IMG/VR virus record: IMGVR_UViG_3300006802_000774 | Span: 1-20,489 of that record | Origin: a virus | DNA: 20,489 nt | Strand: one strand, 5' to 3' | Part shown: positions 13,592 to 20,489 of the stretch, in pieces | Position numbering within the stretch: the first letter of the stretch is position 1 | Layout: each line of letters opens with the position of its first letter | Translations under genes and position numbers: made by a program | The notes under the pieces: generated by a model | What the model saw: the letters and a program-made list of their open reading frames with translations, nothing else | Told to the model about the DNA's origin: nothing | Databases searched by the model: none

Positions 13592-15457
13592 ATGAGCGAA
13601 CGCGCACCACGAAGGTACACGGACGGATCTGTCTCCTTTGAGGGTGGCATTGACGCTGGCGTCATGCCGTCGGAGGTGGACAAGAATCAGGTTTCTTTCG
13701 CGGTCAACGCCAACTTTCGTGAGGGATTTATCGCCCCTCGCCCCGGCTTCGTTCAGAAGGATTACAGCCTTTGTGTCAGCATCACCGCCGATAACGCGGA
13801 GATTACCTCGGACCAAACAAACGTCACGGCGGACGGCTGGTCGGAGGATTGCTACGGTCCGCAATCGCTGACCGGCACATTCCAATGCGCGCTGCCCTAC
13901 ATTGCGGATGACGGGCGCACGTTCATCCTGATGCTTATCAGTGGTAAAGTGTGGCTTTACAACTGCGCGGAAAACCAAGCTCAGAACCTCAGCGTTTCTC
14001 CCGACCTTGAGAATCCGTCCAATCTGCTCGACGGATGGATGGTTCAGGCCGAGAACTTTGTCGTCATCCAAGACGGTTTCAGCAAGCCGCTCATCTTTAA
14101 CGGCACAAATCTGCGCCGTGCTGCGGATGATGAAATTAAGTGCGGCAAGGTGATGGCGTACGTCAATGGGCGTATCTGGTACGCGCTTCCCAATGGATTC
14201 TCTTTCAGGGCCACAGACATCGTTTACGGCGACGGTACGCGAGCCAGCGTTCTCAAAGAAACCGAGAACACCTTCCTCAATGAGGGTGGAGACTTCGCGG
14301 TTCCTTCGGATTCAGGAGGCATCACGGCGATGGCCGTCCCCGGAAACCCGGATACGTCGCTGGGGCAAGGACCGCTTCTTGTATTCACTCCGCGATACGT
14401 CTTCAGTGTCCAAGCTCCCGTTGACCGAGATGTCTGGAAAAACCTGAACTATCCGATTCAGGCCATCAGCTTGCTGACCAGCGGCGCACTCGGCGCAAGG
14501 TCGGCCATCACGGTCAACGGTGATGTGTTCTACCGCGCTATCGACGGTATTCGCTCGTTCATCATTGCCCGTCGGTCGTTCAATGATTGGGGCAACACTC
14601 CGATCAGCGGCGAGATGACGCCTGTCGTTGAGAACGATCAGACCAATCTTCTGTGGGCCAGCTCTGCGGTTGTCTTCGACAATCGGGTGCTGATGACCTC
14701 TCAGCCTCGATTCGATTCCGAAGGCGTCATTCACAAAGCCATCTCGGTTCTGGACATGGAGCTTGTCACCTCCATGCGGAAGAAGGCTCCTCCCGCTTGG
14801 TCTGGCATCTGGACCGGCCTCAACATCTTGCAGCTCGTCAAGACCGAGAACGCTTACGGTGACGCCTGCTTTGCCATTGCTCGCGGATCGGATGACTCGA
14901 TTCAGATTTGGGAAATCACCAAGTCGGATCGGTTCGATTACAACCTGACTGAAGGCAAGCGTGAGATTCAATGGCTTGTCCAGACTCGGGCGTACAATTT
15001 CGAGGTTCCGTTCGGACTCAAGCGTTTGGATTCTGGTGACTTGTTCATCGACCAGCTTGAGGGCGATGTTTCGTTCTTCGTGCAGTATCGGCCAGACCAG
15101 TATCCGAGCTGGTTCGAGTGGCACGACTTTGCCGAGTGCGCCACGGTGACGAATTGTTTTGATCTTTGCCCGATCAGCAATTTCAAGCCGCAGTATCGTC
15201 CGAAGATGCGGTTCCCGACTCCTGCGGACATTCCGTGCAACGAGACAATCAGCACACCGGCTCGAAATCTTTACGAGGTGCAGGTCATGCTGACAATTAC
15301 CGGATTCTGCCGAATCAAGAGTTTGCGTGTTCATGCTTACGACATTCAGGAGCCTTCGGTTGGAGAGTGCAGGAGTTCGTTCCCTGCATGCACCCCGCTC
15401 GATGTCTGTGATGTGAATCCGCTGACGTACACCTCGGAAACACCCAACGTCCTCTAA
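13592..15457 (+). CDS. Virion protein, tail hub/DNA-stabilisation type
   Basis: A 621-residue beta-rich protein. Its N-terminus has SFEGGIDAGVMPSEVDKNQV and NANFREGFIAPRPGF. The pattern 'GGid.g..ps.v..nQ....vN...r.G...pRPGF' recurs in phage proteins annotated as packaged-DNA stabilisation or tail-hub propellers. Repeated strands such as IWYALPNGFSFRATDIVYGD, LLVFTPRYVFSVQ and VNGDVFYRAIDGIRSF suggest a beta-propeller. The final ~110 residues carry eight cysteines. It would sit in the connector or short-tail region. The start is 4 bases after the fibre stop, and the next gene begins 1 base after its stop. Exact homology to P22 gp10 is not shown. Confidence 0.65.
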   Translation: MSERAPRRYTDGSVSFEGGIDAGVMPSEVDKNQVSFAVNANFREGFIAPRPGFVQKDYSLCVSITADNAEITSDQTNVTADGWSEDCYGPQSLTGTFQCALPYIADDGRTFILMLISGKVWLYNCAENQAQNLSVSPDLENPSNLLDGWMVQAENFVVIQDGFSKPLIFNGTNLRRAADDEIKCGKVMAYVNGRIWYALPNGFSFRATDIVYGDGTRASVLKETENTFLNEGGDFAVPSDSGGITAMAVPGNPDTSLGQGPLLVFTPRYVFSVQAPVDRDVWKNLNYPIQAISLLTSGALGARSAITVNGDVFYRAIDGIRSFIIARRSFNDWGNTPISGEMTPVVENDQTNLLWASSAVVFDNRVLMTSQPRFDSEGVIHKAISVLDMELVTSMRKKAPPAWSGIWTGLNILQLVKTENAYGDACFAIARGSDDSIQIWEITKSDRFDYNLTEGKREIQWLVQTRAYNFEVPFGLKRLDSGDLFIDQLEGDVSFFVQYRPDQYPSWFEWHDFAECATVTNCFDLCPISNFKPQYRPKMRFPTPADIPCNETISTPARNLYEVQVMLTITGFCRIKSLRVHAYDIQEPSVGECRSSFPACTPLDVCDVNPLTYTSETPNVL

Positions 15458-15458
15458 C

Positions 15459-16262
15459 ATGCCGAACCTTACGCTCATCAATCTCACGCCGCCGAACCTT
15501 CCGATTGGTTACTGCCCAACGAACTATCAGCAGTTGGCCAACGACATCGTCAGCGGTACGCAGGCGACGTTCAACAGCTCCATCGGGAACTCGTTCTTCA
15601 ACTTTGGCCCAACGACTCCTGCGCTGAACAATCAGGTTTATCCGTGGCTGGACGAGAACGGCGAGTGGTGGGTGTTCAACGGTGGCTACTGGAGCCGCAA
15701 GAATCCCGTTGTCGCCAACGGTTCTGATCGTCGCATCTTCGTTGGAACAACCAACGATCTGCTTTCATACGATGGTGGAGACGGAACTCCTTACAGCGGA
15801 AACATTTATGCCGGTGCGATGTGGGAGGTTGACACCAACTTCGACGCCAAGTTCCCGGTCGGTGTTGGTACCTTTGCAGCGAGCGGTACTGTAAACGTCA
15901 CGGGAAGCTCGACATCCACATCCGTTTCCGGTGAGGACAAGCACAAGCTCACCATTTCGGAAACCCCGTTCAACGAGCATACGCACGGTGTCGCCCAGAG
16001 GGTTCTTCCGAACAACGACGACTACTACATGGTGGCCAAGAACTGGAGCAATCTTGGCTCCTATTCTTCGCTGACTATTCAGGGTGCTGCCGGTACGGGT
16101 GGCGGTGGTGCTGGCCCGACCATCTCCAACGGCGATTTGTCCACGACGAACGCTGAGAATAGCGGAAACGACAGCTCCTCCACGCTGTCGCACAACAATC
16201 TTCCTCCGTTCTACGGTGTTTACTTCATCAAGCGGACGGCCCGAATCTACTACACGAAATGA
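15459..16262 (+). CDS. Tail-collar-like virion protein
   Basis: A 267-residue protein whose C-terminal half looks like the phage tail-collar/fibre-tip type: KLTISETPFNEHTHGVAQ (His-rich 'P.H.H' motif), a Gly/Ser-rich insertion (GAAGTGGGGAG) and the end SHNNLPPFYGVYFIKRTARI. 'H.NLPP.Y.V.FI.R' is typical of collar-domain proteins. The N-terminal half has PIGYCPTNYQQLANDIVSGT and WLDENGEWWVFNGGYWSRKN, a beta-rich region I cannot name. It is likely a virion surface or receptor-binding component working with the fibre two genes upstream. The start is 1 base after the preceding stop and the stop overlaps the next start (ATGA). Confidence 0.7.
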   Translation: MPNLTLINLTPPNLPIGYCPTNYQQLANDIVSGTQATFNSSIGNSFFNFGPTTPALNNQVYPWLDENGEWWVFNGGYWSRKNPVVANGSDRRIFVGTTNDLLSYDGGDGTPYSGNIYAGAMWEVDTNFDAKFPVGVGTFAASGTVNVTGSSTSTSVSGEDKHKLTISETPFNEHTHGVAQRVLPNNDDYYMVAKNWSNLGSYSSLTIQGAAGTGGGGAGPTISNGDLSTTNAENSGNDSSSTLSHNNLPPFYGVYFIKRTARIYYTK

Positions 16263-17230
16263 AGCTGATCGTTCAGGACATCCGTTCGACAATCGCTCGG
16301 GTCATCGGCGTATGCGTCGATGATGCGCGCGTTTACGATTACATCAATCAGGCGTGTCGAAGGCTTCTGCACAAGGGCCTTTGGGCCGGTGCTTATGGAC
16401 GCTTCACCATCCACACGACCGGCGGATGCATCACTTGGCCACGACAGATCGAAACCATCGAGGCCATCGCTGATTGCTGCGGCGTCGGTGTCGTCCGCAA
16501 TCAATGGTTCGAATTCCAAGAAACCGGCTATGGACTTCTCAATGGCAATCAAGTCTGCATTGGCAAGCAGCTTATTGATCGTGGCACTGTGGTTTCTTAC
16601 CGCGATTTGTCTGGTGGCACTAACAGCTACATTCGAGTTTATGCTGGCGACGCTTCGGACGTTGGCAAAACCATCACGCTCCAAGGAGTCGATCAGAACG
16701 GTCAATGGATCAGAACTCAATCCGGTGGAGCGTGGATCGACGGAGAAAAGCTGACGCTCGCTTTGCCGTACGTTCAGTCCACGAAGAAGTTCACGCAGCT
16801 TACGGGTGTCATCCGCGAGGCGACGAATACGGTGAGCCGCTTGTACGAGTACGACGCGACTGCTCTGACCGAGACTGACATCGCCGTTTACGACCCTGAT
16901 GAGACTCTGCCGCAGTATCGTCGCAGCTACTTGGCCGACCGATGCAGCGCGGATGAGGATAAGCCGGTGACGGTCATGGCGAAGATGCGCCACATCAATG
17001 CGACGAGCGTCAACGATTACATCATTCCTCCGTGTCCTGATGCCATCAAGCTAATGGTCATGGCCATTCGCAAGGAGGAGAACGATCTGATTCAGGAAGC
17101 TGTGGCCTACGAAGCCAAAGCCATTCAAGCTGTGCAGGAGCAGACGATGCAATACATGGGCGATGCGGTGCATACGATCCGCATGGTGGGCGTCGGATTG
17201 AATGGCGGGGGATTCTACCAGTGGTACTGA
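16259..17230 (+). CDS. Head-to-tail adaptor-like structural protein
   Basis: A 323-residue protein with a helical N-terminus: VQDIRSTIARVIGVCVDDAR, then VYDYINQACRRLLHKGLW, followed by GRFTIHTTGGCITWPRQIET. The pattern 'iN.A...L...G.W.g......i....g.itlPR.ie' recurs in phage virion proteins near connector genes. The middle is beta-rich (VVSYRDLSGGTNSYIRVYAG). The end is helical (DAIKLMVMAIRKEENDLIQE, then AVAYEAKAIQAVQEQTMQYM). I infer a connector or tail adaptor below the portal. It overlaps the preceding gene (ATGA) and the next gene by 10 bases. Tail tubular protein is an alternative. Confidence 0.55.
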   Translation: MKLIVQDIRSTIARVIGVCVDDARVYDYINQACRRLLHKGLWAGAYGRFTIHTTGGCITWPRQIETIEAIADCCGVGVVRNQWFEFQETGYGLLNGNQVCIGKQLIDRGTVVSYRDLSGGTNSYIRVYAGDASDVGKTITLQGVDQNGQWIRTQSGGAWIDGEKLTLALPYVQSTKKFTQLTGVIREATNTVSRLYEYDATALTETDIAVYDPDETLPQYRRSYLADRCSADEDKPVTVMAKMRHINATSVNDYIIPPCPDAIKLMVMAIRKEENDLIQEAVAYEAKAIQAVQEQTMQYMGDAVHTIRMVGVGLNGGGFYQWY

Positions 17231-17787
17231 ACCTCAACATCGATTTCGCGTTTGGCGAAGTTACTCCAAAGAAACTGGAGCTTCTTCAGGCTGTCTTTGA
17301 CGCGCATGACATGGCGGCGCGTAGCAATCAAAACGCGAGTTCCGCTGCCGCCATGAATGCATTCTTTGGAAGCGGAAATCTGACCAATGGAATTGCATCC
17401 TCCATTCTTACTCTTGGCGACGCTCATGGTCCTATTGGACCTGCTCGATTTGTTTACGAACGGTTTGACGAACGGGCGTTGAAGTCGGCCATTGAAGCCG
17501 GAATGAAGATTCCCGGCTTTGGAAACTCTTTCTTCAAAGATCGGATTGATCCTGCGTGGAGTCGGGTGCGCGAGATTATCGAGACTGACTTTCCGAATGC
17601 CAATGAACGCATCAAGCAGCTTCACGCTTGGATGAAGGAAGCTGGCAAAGATGTTTACCCAAATGCGGCTATTTACACGGCGGTAATTTGCAGCGAGCTG
17701 GTGATGAGTCCGGGTTCAGAGTCGGCCATCTTCATCTTGGCGAGGACTTCAGCTTGGACATCGATGTGCATAAAAAATGAAAGGTAA
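17221..17787 (+). CDS. Citrate-synthase-like protein, short form
   Basis: Starts at GTG 17221 with GGGGGA about 8 bases upstream, overlapping the preceding gene by 10 bases. The 188 residues follow citrate synthase/citryl-CoA lyase motifs in order: LLQAVFDAHDMAARSNQNAS (21-40, cf. ADHE.N.S), LGDAHGPIGPARFVYE (65-80, cf. GPLHGGAN), IPGFGNSFFKDRIDPAW (97-113, cf. PGFGHRVYK.DPR), YPNAAIYTAVI (146-156, cf. PNVDFYSG) and IFILARTSAW (170-179, cf. F...R..GW). The first catalytic His is kept (His69). The second is Asn102, and the Asp position is Ala150. Enzymes of this family are about 260-430 residues, so this is a minimal core. Normal citrate synthesis is unlikely. It sits among structural genes, so its job is unknown. 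Confidence 0.6.
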   Translation: MVLNLNIDFAFGEVTPKKLELLQAVFDAHDMAARSNQNASSAAAMNAFFGSGNLTNGIASSILTLGDAHGPIGPARFVYERFDERALKSAIEAGMKIPGFGNSFFKDRIDPAWSRVREIIETDFPNANERIKQLHAWMKEAGKDVYPNAAIYTAVICSELVMSPGSESAIFILARTSAWTSMCIKNER

Positions 17788-18322
17788 ACTCTTCCAAATC
17801 TGCGGACTGCCACGATTCGGATCGGCATTCATGTCGGTCCTTTTCTCGTTGGAGGCAGACTGCATTGGCCTACATGAGCAAGGGGCGACTGATCCTAACT
17901 GGAAACAGTCAATCGAAGAGTACCGGATGCGATACAAGTACGTCGCTGATTGCTCGACGTACGGCTACCTTCCAAAAGCTGTGGTTGATGATTCGGTCAA
18001 GGTGTACGTCAAGAAAGACCCCGATTCATCCGCCAAGGAATGCGCTGAAAGATTTGGCTACGAGGTTCACCTGCCATCCGTTCAAGCATTGCGGAAATAC
18101 GCTGACGAATGGGCGGCTGCTCGCGGTGTAATGACCATCGAGGAGAACGAGCTTTTTCGGTTGGATACTTTGCGTCGGGTGTGGGTTCATTGCTTCCAGA
18201 ACGAACGAGCTTTTCCAGAGGAAAAGGCGGCTCGGCTGGTTACCATGAACATCCAACGTCACGAACCTGAAAAGGTGTTCTCGATTGAGAACGGCAATCG
18301 TCTTGCGAAGGAGGTTTTTTGA
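17777..18322 (+). CDS. Small P-loop sulfotransferase-like protein
   Basis: A 181-residue protein opening with a strand and loop FQICGLPRFGSAFMSVLFSL (6-25) and then CIGLHE (29-34). This resembles the 'GLPRSGTAWL...C.HE' start of small bacterial and phage sulfotransferase-like proteins, where the loop holds the 5'-phosphosulfate of PAPS. VKVYVKKDPDSSAKECA (74-90) matches the 'v.vi.RdP..s..S' 3'-phosphate-binding element. YVADCSTYGYLP lies between them. Sulfotransferases transfer sulfate from PAPS to sugars, proteins or small molecules. The acceptor cannot be told. It overlaps the citrate-synthase-like gene by 11 bases and ends 3 bases before the ejection-type gene. A non-sulfotransferase P-loop protein remains possible. 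Confidence 0.6.
   Translation: MKGKLFQICGLPRFGSAFMSVLFSLEADCIGLHEQGATDPNWKQSIEEYRMRYKYVADCSTYGYLPKAVVDDSVKVYVKKDPDSSAKECAERFGYEVHLPSVQALRKYADEWAAARGVMTIEENELFRLDTLRRVWVHCFQNERAFPEEKAARLVTMNIQRHEPEKVFSIENGNRLAKEVF
18308..18315 (+). promoter_or_regulatory. Strong ribosome binding site inside the upstream gene's end
   Basis: AAGGAGGT, a near-complete Shine-Dalgarno sequence, lies within the last codons of the sulfotransferase-like gene, 10 bases before the ATG at 18326. It suggests strong translation of the following virion gene. Confidence 0.7.
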
Positions 18323-18325
18323 TTT

Positions 18326-19189
18326 ATGGGAGCTATTCTAGGAGGTGCGGCAATCATCGGTGGAACCAGCTTGCTTGGCGGTTTGTTAAGCAAGGGAAGC
18401 AAACCGAAGATTCCAGAGCTTAAGCCAATCGACTTTGCCGCAGAGCAGAGGCAGGCGATTCAGCAAAACATCGCCGCGCTTGAGCCTGCCACCGAGTTGG
18501 CCAGAAAGACGACCGAAGCCGAGCAGACTCAGCTTGAAGCACAGCTTCGTCGCGCTATTCCCGGTTACGACCAGCTTGTGGCTCAGGCTGGTAAAAACAT
18601 CGGTGCGGCTTTGCGCGGCGAGATTAGCCCGGAGGTTTCCGCTCAGGTTCAGCGTTCGACTGCTGGACGCGCGCTTGCCGGTGGATTCGGTGGCGGCTCC
18701 GGTTTCGGTCGTGCATTGACCGCTCGCGACTTGGGACTGACTGGAGTGCAGCTTCAGAATCAGGGTCTTGCTCAGGCTCAGAATTTCATCCAGCAGCAGC
18801 GAGCATTCGGAATGGTTCAGCCGTTCTCGGTGAGCAGCATGTTCATCACGCCAGCGCAACGAGTTGGAGCGATGCAGCAGCAGCAGCAGGCAATGTACAA
18901 TCGCAACCTGCAAGCCGCTCAGGTGGCTGCGATGCCTGATCCTACGCTTGCTGCTATCGGTGGCGCGTTGTCGTCTGCTGGCGGATTTGCCGGTGGCGCG
19001 TACACGCAGCGCGCTTTGATGCAGCAGATGCCTTCTAATTTGTACGCAACTACTCCCGGTGGTGCGCCAAGCGTAAGCAGCACGACAATCGATTACAGCA
19101 CCGGGGAAACAGCCTTTCCGAATCCGATGTCGCCTGCCACCACTTACGCAGTTCCTCCGTCCACCTTCTACCCCGGAAGAATAGGTTAA
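18326..19189 (+). CDS. Internal virion/DNA-ejection protein candidate
   Basis: A 287-residue protein beginning with a Gly-rich hydrophobic segment (MGAILGGAAIIGGTSLLGGL) that could insert in a membrane. A helical region follows (ELKPIDFAAEQRQAIQQNIA to LEAQLRRAIPGYDQL), then a Gly-rich centre (GRALAGGFGGGSGFGRALTA). A Gln-rich stretch with five consecutive CAG codons lies near 18875-18889. This composition (N-terminal 'MG....GA..GG...G', Ala/Gln-rich helices) is typical of ejection proteins of short-tailed phages, which leave the virion and help DNA cross the envelope. It directly precedes another Gln-rich helical gene. Assignment is by composition and position. Confidence 0.6.
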   Translation: MGAILGGAAIIGGTSLLGGLLSKGSKPKIPELKPIDFAAEQRQAIQQNIAALEPATELARKTTEAEQTQLEAQLRRAIPGYDQLVAQAGKNIGAALRGEISPEVSAQVQRSTAGRALAGGFGGGSGFGRALTARDLGLTGVQLQNQGLAQAQNFIQQQRAFGMVQPFSVSSMFITPAQRVGAMQQQQQAMYNRNLQAAQVAAMPDPTLAAIGGALSSAGGFAGGAYTQRALMQQMPSNLYATTPGGAPSVSSTTIDYSTGETAFPNPMSPATTYAVPPSTFYPGRIG

Positions 19190-19193
19190 TCTT

Positions 19194-20489
19194 ATGGCCG
19201 ACCAATCTCTTCAAGCATTTCAGCTAGGTGCGTCGCTCTTCGACCGCGCGCAGACGCAGGCTCGCATGATGGAGCAGCTTCAGATGCAAGCTGCCGATCA
19301 GGTCATGCGTCAGCGGCAGTTCGATCTTCAGAACAAGATCCAGTCGAACGCCTATGCTCAGGCTTTGGCGGAGCAGGAGGCTCAAGCCGCTGAGTACGAT
19401 ATTTTTCAGAAGTTCAACGAGGACGTTGGAACCTATTTCAACGATCCTGAGTTAAAGTCTCCAATGCCTGCGCTTCCTCGTTTCAAGTCAAAGGTGTTCA
19501 ACCAGCAAGCGATTCAGGCGTACCAAGGTCTTCAGCAGTATTCTCCGCGAGCGAAAATCATTAAGGCTCGCGAACAGTTTGAAAAACTTAGGGCAGATAG
19601 CATCGAAGAGATGCAGAAACAGGGAATCGATGTTTTTGACCCTCAGACCGGACAAATTAACGAAGAGGTTTATCGGGCAAATCTTCCCGTCATCAGGGAG
19701 CAGATGAAGGAGAAAGAGATTATCGGAAAACTTCCTCAGGAAGTTTTTACGCAAGTCTCTTTGCTAGATAAAACGATTCCCATTCAAGAAAGAATCAGAA
19801 AAGCTCAAGACATCGTTGACCAGCGAAAGATCGAGCAGCTTTCTCCGTCTGAACGCGCTAAAATGCGTTTGTCTGAAAGAGCGGTCAGCGAATATGAATC
19901 ATTGTTTGGAAAGCCAGACCAAACGACCAAAGACGTTATTGAGTCGAACGCTCTGAGCAACAAGTGGAATTGGCCTGATGGAACCGCTGAAAAGAGAATC
20001 AATGGAGACGAAACCATTGCTGCGGTTTCCAATGATCTTGTTAAAAATCTGGAAGATTTCGAAAAAAACTACGGACCTAAAACCATACAGAAATACGTTG
20101 GAATTATTGACGGAAGAGTTTCTGACATAGAAAAAAGGCTATTAGGAGCAAAGACTGACGAAGAGAAAGATGCGTATGCACTTCTTCAGCGGTTTCAACA
20201 GCAGTTCAATAAAACCGCTTTTGAGACTTCTGGAAAAGCTGTCACTCAGCCTGAAATGCAGAGACTTGTTGCTGCTCTTGGAAACATTAAGAGCAACAAC
20301 TTTGCAAACGATGTCAGGAATTTTGCAAAAATGTCTGCGGAAGATTTGTACAGAACGGTAAAATCTTTCAAAGACCAGTATCGAATCAGGCCAGAACAGG
20401 TTAGGTTGGCCAATGAGCTTGTTGAGCGTTTCAAACTGCCTCTTAAGCCGTTTGGTTCGCAGCAGCCTCAGGCGGCTCAGACTGGAACC
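19194..20489 (+). CDS. Large helical internal virion protein candidate (partial, runs off the right edge)
   Basis: Opens at ATG 19194 and stays open for 432 codons to the window end without a stop. The N-terminus (MADQSLQAFQLGASLFDRAQ, then ARMMEQLQMQAADQVMRQRQ) is Gln/Ala-rich and helical. The rest is long charged helices (KAREQFEKLRADSIEEMQKQ, then IREQMKEKEIIGKLP and FEKNYGPKTIQKYVGIIDGR). No enzyme motif is visible in this part. Gene order and composition fit a second ejection or internal core protein made with its upstream neighbour, 4 bases away. GC content falls along the gene (about 32% in the 60 bases from 20041). The missing C-terminus could carry a further domain such as a peptidoglycan-cleaving one. 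Confidence 0.65.
   Translation, partial: MADQSLQAFQLGASLFDRAQTQARMMEQLQMQAADQVMRQRQFDLQNKIQSNAYAQALAEQEAQAAEYDIFQKFNEDVGTYFNDPELKSPMPALPRFKSKVFNQQAIQAYQGLQQYSPRAKIIKAREQFEKLRADSIEEMQKQGIDVFDPQTGQINEEVYRANLPVIREQMKEKEIIGKLPQEVFTQVSLLDKTIPIQERIRKAQDIVDQRKIEQLSPSERAKMRLSERAVSEYESLFGKPDQTTKDVIESNALSNKWNWPDGTAEKRINGDETIAAVSNDLVKNLEDFEKNYGPKTIQKYVGIIDGRVSDIEKRLLGAKTDEEKDAYALLQRFQQQFNKTAFETSGKAVTQPEMQRLVAALGNIKSNNFANDVRNFAKMSAEDLYRTVKSFKDQYRIRPEQVRLANELVERFKLPLKPFGSQQPQAAQTGT

Noticed and set aside
14312-15487. A 391-codon open frame on the - strand opposite the hub-type protein gene
   Set aside because: The product lacks domain features and is the antisense of a well-supported gene with tight neighbours on the + strand.
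18871-18890. CAG triplet run as a possible microsatellite or regulatory repeat
   Set aside because: It is only five in-frame Gln codons in a Gln-rich virion protein; composition explains it.
1-20489. Search for CRISPR arrays, tRNA genes, integrase or transposase genes
   Set aside because: None seen by reading both strands. There are no spaced direct repeats, no cloverleaf-like T-loop signature and no recombinase motifs.

Overview
The window is part of a tailed double-stranded DNA phage genome (Caudoviricetes), most likely a short-tailed podovirus-type phage. The evidence is a complete large terminase, a 748-residue portal-like protein, a coiled-coil scaffold candidate, tail fibre and collar-like proteins, adaptor and hub-like proteins, and alanine/glutamine-rich internal virion (ejection) candidates. 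Genes are packed almost without gaps, mostly joined by 4-base ATGA overlaps. A holin-like pair and a possible overlapping spanin pair point to a Gram-negative host. Nothing in the sequence identifies the host more closely. No tRNA, CRISPR array, integrase or insertion sequence was seen, and no stretch over 300 bases lacks a gene.

There are three transcription blocks. Block 1 (+ strand, 1-1871) starts with the last 27 codons of a tail-type structural gene. It continues through a conserved small phage protein, a 53-residue protein, two small membrane proteins that are probable holins, a possible i-spanin/o-spanin overlap, two small basic proteins and a proline-rich peptide. It ends at a strong hairpin that can stop transcription from both sides. 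Block 2 (- strand, read from 12316 down to 1937) is the packaging and head block: large terminase, a zinc-ribbon protein, portal, then six cargo genes, a small protein and the scaffold candidate. The cargo order is methyltransferase, GT25 glycosyltransferase, methyltransferase, GT25 glycosyltransferase, methyltransferase, then a GH130-like beta-propeller. Block 3 (+ strand, 12371 to the right edge) carries a collagen-like fibre with a C1q-like tip, a hub/stabilisation-type protein, a tail-collar-like protein, an adaptor-like protein, a citrate-synthase-like protein, a sulfotransferase-like protein and two ejection-protein candidates, the last cut by the window edge.

Two parts stand out. The first is the compact carbohydrate-modification cassette between portal and scaffold, which looks built by duplication of a methyltransferase/GT25 pair. 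It may decorate the virion or change host surface glycans. The second is the pair of enzyme-like genes in the structural block. One resembles the catalytic region of citrate synthase with two of the three classical catalytic residues replaced. The other resembles a small P-loop sulfotransferase. No major capsid protein and no endolysin were recognised in the window.
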